A DNA stretch of 8,900 bases, taken from Candidatus Bathyarchaeota archaeon. Lineage in GTDB: Archaea > Thermoproteota > Bathyarchaeia > Bathyarchaeales > B26-1. Positions 5,693-8,900 of the stretch are shown in pieces. Made by a program: the position numbers and the translations under genes. The stretch is from contig QMYL01000029.1 of NCBI GenBank assembly GCA_003662645.1, forward strand, positions 1 to 8,900. Direction: 5' to 3'. How positions within the stretch are numbered: position 1 is the stretch's first letter; every line of letters starts with the position of its first letter. Below the pieces are notes generated by a model, which ran no database searches, was not told the DNA's origin, and saw only the letters and a program-made list of their open reading frames with translations.

Positions 5693-5938
5693 ATGTCAAA
5701 GGTGTGGGATTGGATAAAAGCCAGAAGGGAGAGAAACCTAACCAAGTATGAAGAAGCCAAGAAGGACTTCGAGAGGGTGATCGGGAGACCGTCCATAGAG
5801 ATAGTCTTGGAGCTACCCCCAAGCATGGAGGACCTAAAGGCGGAGTTCCAGAGCCTAAAGGACGATGAGGAGTTCATAAGCGAGGTCGTCAAGCTTGCTG
5901 AGAGATATCTGAGGTCGAAGTACGGCAGACAGGAGTAG
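5693..5938 (+). CDS. Small charged soluble protein (81 aa), unknown function
   Basis: I do not recognise this protein. It has an aromatic, basic N-terminus (MSKVWDWIKARRERN) and a Lys/Glu-rich helix to about residue 30. A short hydrophobic strand-like stretch follows (IEIVLELPPS, near 34-43), then two charged helices ending LAERYLRSKYGRQE. There is no membrane segment, Cys or His cluster. The strand between helices and the high charge suggest a small alpha/beta or helical cytosolic domain. The ATG at 5693 follows the permease stop by one base (TAGGATG) and has GGTGGG upstream; the frame could begin at 5675, but that start would overlap the permease. It lies 8 bases before a TauE/SafE permease. 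Placement between two transporters suggests a cytoplasmic partner or regulator of one of them, which is inference only. Confidence 0.75.
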   Translation: MSKVWDWIKARRERNLTKYEEAKKDFERVIGRPSIEIVLELPPSMEDLKAEFQSLKDDEEFISEVVKLAERYLRSKYGRQE

Positions 5939-5946
5939 ACTTCTAG

Positions 5947-6774
5947 ATGGCTTTCACTTTCGAGACGCTGATCTTACTCGTACTCTTCGGCTTCTTCGTC
6001 GGAATGGTTGCGGCTATGGCGGGTATAGGGGGAGGGGTCTTCATAGTCCCAACACTATCCCTAATCTTTGGATTCACGTCCCATAACGCCGTGGGGACAA
6101 GTCTAGCAGTGATCGTGTTCACCTCGCTCACATCGACCTTCGCCTACTCCAGGCAGAGGAGGATAGACTACAAGATCGGCTTGGTCTCGGCTATTATGAC
6201 GATCCCCGGAGCGTTGGTAGGCGCCTACCTAACTACGCTCATCAACGAGAGGCTCCTCGGCGTAATATTCTCGATCTTCCTAATCTTCGTAGCCTTACGC
6301 ATGCTCCTAAACCTAAAGATGGACATGAACGTATCCCACGGGTTTCTCCCTAGGAAGTTCGGCCTTTGGCATCGGAGGATAATCGACTCCGCCGGTGAGA
6401 GGTTCGAGTACGAAGCCAACATCCTCCTCGGCTTCGCCCTGAGCTTCTTCGGAGGCCTATCCAGCGGCCTACTCGGGATAGGTGGAGGCGCGGTGATGGT
6501 TCCGATAATGCACCTCGCGATGGGTATGCCGATCCACATAACCGTTGCAACCTCCATGTTCATTATGGTGTTCACATCCATATCAGGGGTCCTACAACAT
6601 CTCTCCTACGGGAATGTTAACCTTGAGTATGCGGCATGTATAGCTTTAGGTGTGGTCTTTGGAGCTCAGCTTGGGGCGTATACAGCTAGGAAGGTTCCAA
6701 GCAAGAGCCTCAGAAGGTTCTTCGGCGTAATATTGCTCATAATCAGCTTCAGACTGCTCTTAAAGTTCGTGTAA
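5947..6774 (+). CDS. TauE/SafE-family anion permease
   Basis: A 275-aa membrane protein of the TauE/SafE (former DUF81) family, whose characterised members export sulfite, sulfoacetate or related organosulfur anions; many members have no known substrate. It has the characteristic two-repeat layout: each half begins with a glycine-rich re-entrant motif, AGIGGGVFIVP (25-35) and LGIGGGAVMVP (176-186), each followed by HNAVGTSLAV (46-55) or HITVATSMFI (197-206). About eight helices are expected, with a hydrophilic loop around residues 124-156 (HGFLPRKFGLWHRR). The length is normal. The ATG at 5947 is preceded by AGGAG about 12 bases upstream and lies 8 bases after the small-protein stop. It is the last gene of the operon. 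Sulfite export would be a guess; thiosulfate, sulfonate or other anions are equally possible. Confidence 0.9.
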   Translation: MAFTFETLILLVLFGFFVGMVAAMAGIGGGVFIVPTLSLIFGFTSHNAVGTSLAVIVFTSLTSTFAYSRQRRIDYKIGLVSAIMTIPGALVGAYLTTLINERLLGVIFSIFLIFVALRMLLNLKMDMNVSHGFLPRKFGLWHRRIIDSAGERFEYEANILLGFALSFFGGLSSGLLGIGGGAVMVPIMHLAMGMPIHITVATSMFIMVFTSISGVLQHLSYGNVNLEYAACIALGVVFGAQLGAYTARKVPSKSLRRFFGVILLIISFRLLLKFV

Positions 6775-6815
6775 AACACAAACCAGCGATCTCGATCAGG
6801 ACAAAGCTCAACGTA

Positions 6816-6833
6816 AAAAGAAATATATTATCC
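6816..6833 (+). promoter_or_regulatory. TATA/BRE promoter of the FAD-dehydrogenase gene
   Basis: AAAAAG followed by AAATATATTA, a strong archaeal TATA match centred near 6826. The predicted start site is near 6851, giving a leader of about 23 bases that carries the GGAAGGAAGG ribosome site. Confidence 0.6.
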
Positions 6834-6856
6834 TTCCTCAATCTACTCTTGGGCTC

Positions 6857-6866
6857 GGAAGGAAGG
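6857..6866 (+). promoter_or_regulatory. Ribosome binding site supporting a TTG start
   Basis: The repeated purine block GGAAGGAAGG ends 7 bases before the TTG at 6874. This supports translation from TTG, and the Rossmann strand (YDVVIVGAG) follows at once. Confidence 0.6.
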
Positions 6867-6873
6867 AACGGTT

Positions 6874-8262
6874 TTGAAGTATGATGTTGTGATCGTTGGA
6901 GCCGGACCCGCCGGGATATTCGCAGCCCTCGAGCTGACCAAGAACACCGAACTGAGCGTATTGATGCTTGAGAAGGGTCCAGACTTGGACAAACGAAAAT
7001 GCCCGGCGAGTAGGGGTCTGGGCTGCGTCAGGTGTAAGCCTTGTGCCCTCTTATCCGGTTGGGGAGGAGCTGGAGCCTTCAGCGACGGTAAGTTGACGAT
7101 ATCAACCTCGGTCGGCGGGTGGCTGAACGAGTACATAAGCCGAGAAGAGCTCTCTAAACTCCTAAACTACGTCGACGGAGTATACGCTAAGTTCGGGGAC
7201 TCACAGAGGATATATGGAACCGACATAGACGAGATAGAGAGGATAGAAAGGAAGGCTTCCCTAGCTGGATTGAAGCTGATAAGGCAGAAGATAAGGCACC
7301 TCGGAACCGAGAAGTGCGCCATGATCCTAAAGAAGATGCGCAACGAGCTCAGCAAGCATGTGGATATACGTACAAGAACCGAGGTGAAGAGTCTAATCGT
7401 TAAGGATAACATCGTTAGGGGCGTCCAGACGGTCGATGGCGAGGCTGTCTATGGCAAGTACGTTATAGTTGCTCCCGGCAGGAGTGGAGCTGAGTGGCTC
7501 AAGTGTGAGGCTCAATCCCTCGGTTTAAGGACTCTAAATAACCCCGTTGATGTCGGAGTTAGGGTTGAGGTTCTAGCCTCGGTTATGGAGGAGTTAACCA
7601 ACACCCTCTACGAGCCGAAGTTCATCTACTACTCGAAGGCCTTCGATGATCAGGTCAGGACCTTCTGCGTTAACCCCTACGGTGAGGTCATAACCGAATC
7701 CTATGGGGGCGTGATAACTGTAAACGGTCAGAGCTACGCTGAGAGGAAGACCGAGAACACGAATTTCGCCGTCTTGGTGAGCACGTCCTTCACAGAGCCC
7801 TTCAGGGAGCCGATCGCCTACGGTGAATACCTCGCAAGGCTTACAAACTTGCTGAGTGGTGGGGTTATAATCCAGAGGCTTGGAGACCTGATAGCTGGTA
7901 GACGCTCAACCGAGGAGAGGATAAAGAGGAGCATAGTCAAACCTACCTTGAGGATGGCCACCCCAGGGGACTTAAGCTTCGTCCTGCCATACCGTTACCT
8001 GACCGATATATGCGAGATGTTGGAGGCGTTAGATCGCATAGCTCCAGGTATATACTCGAGGCACACTCTCCTCTACGGGGTGGAGGTGAAGTTCTACTCC
8101 TCAAGGCTTGAATTGAACAGCCACTTGGAGACGAAGATACGTAACCTCTTCACGATAGGTGATGGAGCCGGCGTGACTAGGGGTTTAATCCAAGCCAGCG
8201 CCAGCGGGGTTATCGCTGCAAGGGAGATCATACGAAGAGAGTTGAAGGGAAAGAGCGCCTAG
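6874..8262 (+). CDS. FAD-dependent dehydrogenase, COG2509-type, with four-Cys cluster
   Basis: A 462-aa FAD-binding oxidoreductase, cytosolic, of the widespread but functionally undefined group known as COG2509. It opens with the dinucleotide fold YDVVIVGAGPAGI (3-15) and E33 at the end of strand two. Four cysteines, C43, C51, C54 and C57 (Cx7Cx2Cx2C), come next, leading into GWGGAGAFSDGKL (62-74), a hallmark of the group. A second FAD contact, VIVAPGRSG (197-205), follows, and the C-terminus carries HTLLYGVEVKFYS (397-409) and NLFTIGDGAGVTRGLIQASA (424-443). The cysteine spacing could bind zinc or an iron-sulfur cluster. The TTG start is supported by a GGAAGGAAGG site and by the position of the fold. 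The gene has its own promoter and, 69 bases downstream, the next gene again has its own TATA-like box, so it is probably monocistronic. Electron donor and substrate are unknown. Confidence 0.9.
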   Translation: MKYDVVIVGAGPAGIFAALELTKNTELSVLMLEKGPDLDKRKCPASRGLGCVRCKPCALLSGWGGAGAFSDGKLTISTSVGGWLNEYISREELSKLLNYVDGVYAKFGDSQRIYGTDIDEIERIERKASLAGLKLIRQKIRHLGTEKCAMILKKMRNELSKHVDIRTRTEVKSLIVKDNIVRGVQTVDGEAVYGKYVIVAPGRSGAEWLKCEAQSLGLRTLNNPVDVGVRVEVLASVMEELTNTLYEPKFIYYSKAFDDQVRTFCVNPYGEVITESYGGVITVNGQSYAERKTENTNFAVLVSTSFTEPFREPIAYGEYLARLTNLLSGGVIIQRLGDLIAGRRSTEERIKRSIVKPTLRMATPGDLSFVLPYRYLTDICEMLEALDRIAPGIYSRHTLLYGVEVKFYSSRLELNSHLETKIRNLFTIGDGAGVTRGLIQASASGVIAAREIIRRELKGKSA

Positions 8263-8285
8263 GAGGGTTGAGGAGCTGGGAAATA

Positions 8286-8298
8286 CCCTTTTATACCC
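8286..8298 (+). promoter_or_regulatory. TATA-like promoter of the last membrane-protein gene
   Basis: CCCTTTTATACCC, with the TATA core CTTTTATAC at 8288-8296. The expected start is near 8317, about 15 bases before the TTG at 8332, giving a very short leader with only a weak GTGAG. Confidence 0.5.
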
Positions 8299-8331
8299 GT
8301 CCTCTCCTCATTTATCGGTGTAGTGTGAGTC

Positions 8332-8900
8332 TTGAACGTCCCAATCCATAAAGCGGATTACGGCCTTCTCGACTTGGCCTCGGTAGGCATATTAATCATC
8401 CTAATCTCACTCAACCTAAGTACAAGCCCTGAAATCTACTCGGACTTCGCCTCTCTTCTGGGTTACATCTTCATGGAGCCCTCTAGAGTTGATGTTGAGG
8501 CGAAGGCGGCCAACGTTCTAGCCGTAACGGTCGAGGCCGTCATGTTTGGCGCCTTATGGATAACCCCATGGTTCCTCGTTCTATTAGCTTTCGGCCTTCT
8601 CACTAGGGATGTAAGCCTAACCATACACGAGGCTTCTTTTCTGATACTCTCGCTCTCCTTCTGGTATGTGTTGTCGCTCTATGGTAGTGGCACGCTCGAC
8701 CTGTGGACACTCTCTGCAAGCTCTCTAATAGTCATCTCCCTCTGGCAAACGCTCAAGGGATTAGGCGATGGGTTGATCATTAGGAATAGGTTAAACCCAA
8801 GAGCTGGTGACTGGAGGGGGATAATCAGAGGCATGAGAATAGCCTTAATAGCCCTAATATTTCTGATACCATCAATCTATATAGGCCTATACAGATACAC
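8332..8900 (+). CDS. Multi-helix membrane protein of unknown family, cut by window end
   Basis: A frame open to the last base gives 189 complete codons. The only plausible start is TTG at 8332, because an in-frame TGA stands two codons upstream; a TATA-like box 40 bases upstream supports it. The protein has hydrophobic segments near residues 10-30, 61-91, 100-117, 124-143 and 168-187. A soluble-looking loop lies near 48-60 (EPSRVDVEAKAAN), and a basic loop near 150-168 (RNRLNPRAGDWRGIIRG) is probably cytoplasmic by the positive-inside rule. No cofactor, transporter or enzyme motif is recognisable in the visible part. Its C-terminus is missing. It has no obvious functional link to the dehydrogenase before it. 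Confidence 0.75.
   Translation, partial: MNVPIHKADYGLLDLASVGILIILISLNLSTSPEIYSDFASLLGYIFMEPSRVDVEAKAANVLAVTVEAVMFGALWITPWFLVLLAFGLLTRDVSLTIHEASFLILSLSFWYVLSLYGSGTLDLWTLSASSLIVISLWQTLKGLGDGLIIRNRLNPRAGDWRGIIRGMRIALIALIFLIPSIYIGLYRY

Noticed and set aside
6225..6581. Minus-strand 118-codon frame opposite the TauE/SafE gene
   Set aside because: Complement of a confident membrane protein; its composition is explained by the opposite-strand codons.
6775..6815. Terminator after the TauE/SafE gene
   Set aside because: No hairpin with a T run and no long T tract is visible in this short stretch.
1..8900. CRISPR array, insertion sequence, phage or defence genes
   Set aside because: No regularly spaced repeats, terminal inverted repeats, transposase or nuclease motifs were seen on either strand.

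Overview
The window looks like a chromosomal segment of a thermophile-type archaeon, probably of the Thermoproteota (TACK) side; the lineage below that cannot be fixed from sequence alone. The evidence is a truncated Trm5-type tRNA m1G37 methyltransferase, TATA/BRE-like boxes upstream of the transcription units, heavy use of AGG/AGA for Arg and ATA for Ile, frequent TTG/GTG starts with GGAGG-type ribosome binding sites, and tightly overlapping genes. No mobile element, integrase, CRISPR array or phage gene is visible.

Left block (1..3340, minus strand): one compact operon read right to left from a promoter near 3400. In order it encodes an extended-SDR nucleotide-sugar epimerase/dehydratase, a PfkB/ribokinase-family sugar kinase, a glycerophosphodiester phosphodiesterase (GDPD) and the N-terminal two thirds of Trm5, which runs off the left edge. 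The first three genes overlap by 10 and 8 bases. Trm5 follows GDPD after 33 bases. The first three genes suggest sugar or polar-lipid head-group metabolism; Trm5 appears to be a housekeeping passenger.

Middle (3341..3866): a divergent promoter region, then tRNA-Arg(UCG) with encoded CCA and no intron, then about 300 bases with no conventional gene. That gap holds two TATA-like boxes, a well-formed ribosome binding site in front of a 26-codon ORF, a TAATG-coupled 15-codon ORF, a repeated purine-rich decamer and a small hairpin.

Right block (3867..6774, plus strand): a four-gene operon with overlaps or gaps of 1-8 bases. It encodes a four-helix membrane protein of unknown family, an ion-transporter (ArsB/NhaD/SLC13-like) permease, an 81-aa charged soluble protein and a TauE/SafE-type anion permease. 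This looks like a membrane-transport module, probably for an oxyanion or organic anion, but the substrate cannot be read from the sequence.

Far right (6775..8900, plus strand): a monocistronic FAD-dependent dehydrogenase of the COG2509 type with a four-cysteine cluster next to its FAD site, then an unidentified multi-helix membrane protein cut by the window end. Each has its own TATA-like element. The most unusual items are the transport module with divergent permease motifs, the YxxxR (not YxxxK) catalytic motif of the epimerase, and the small-ORF or small-RNA candidate region downstream of the tRNA.
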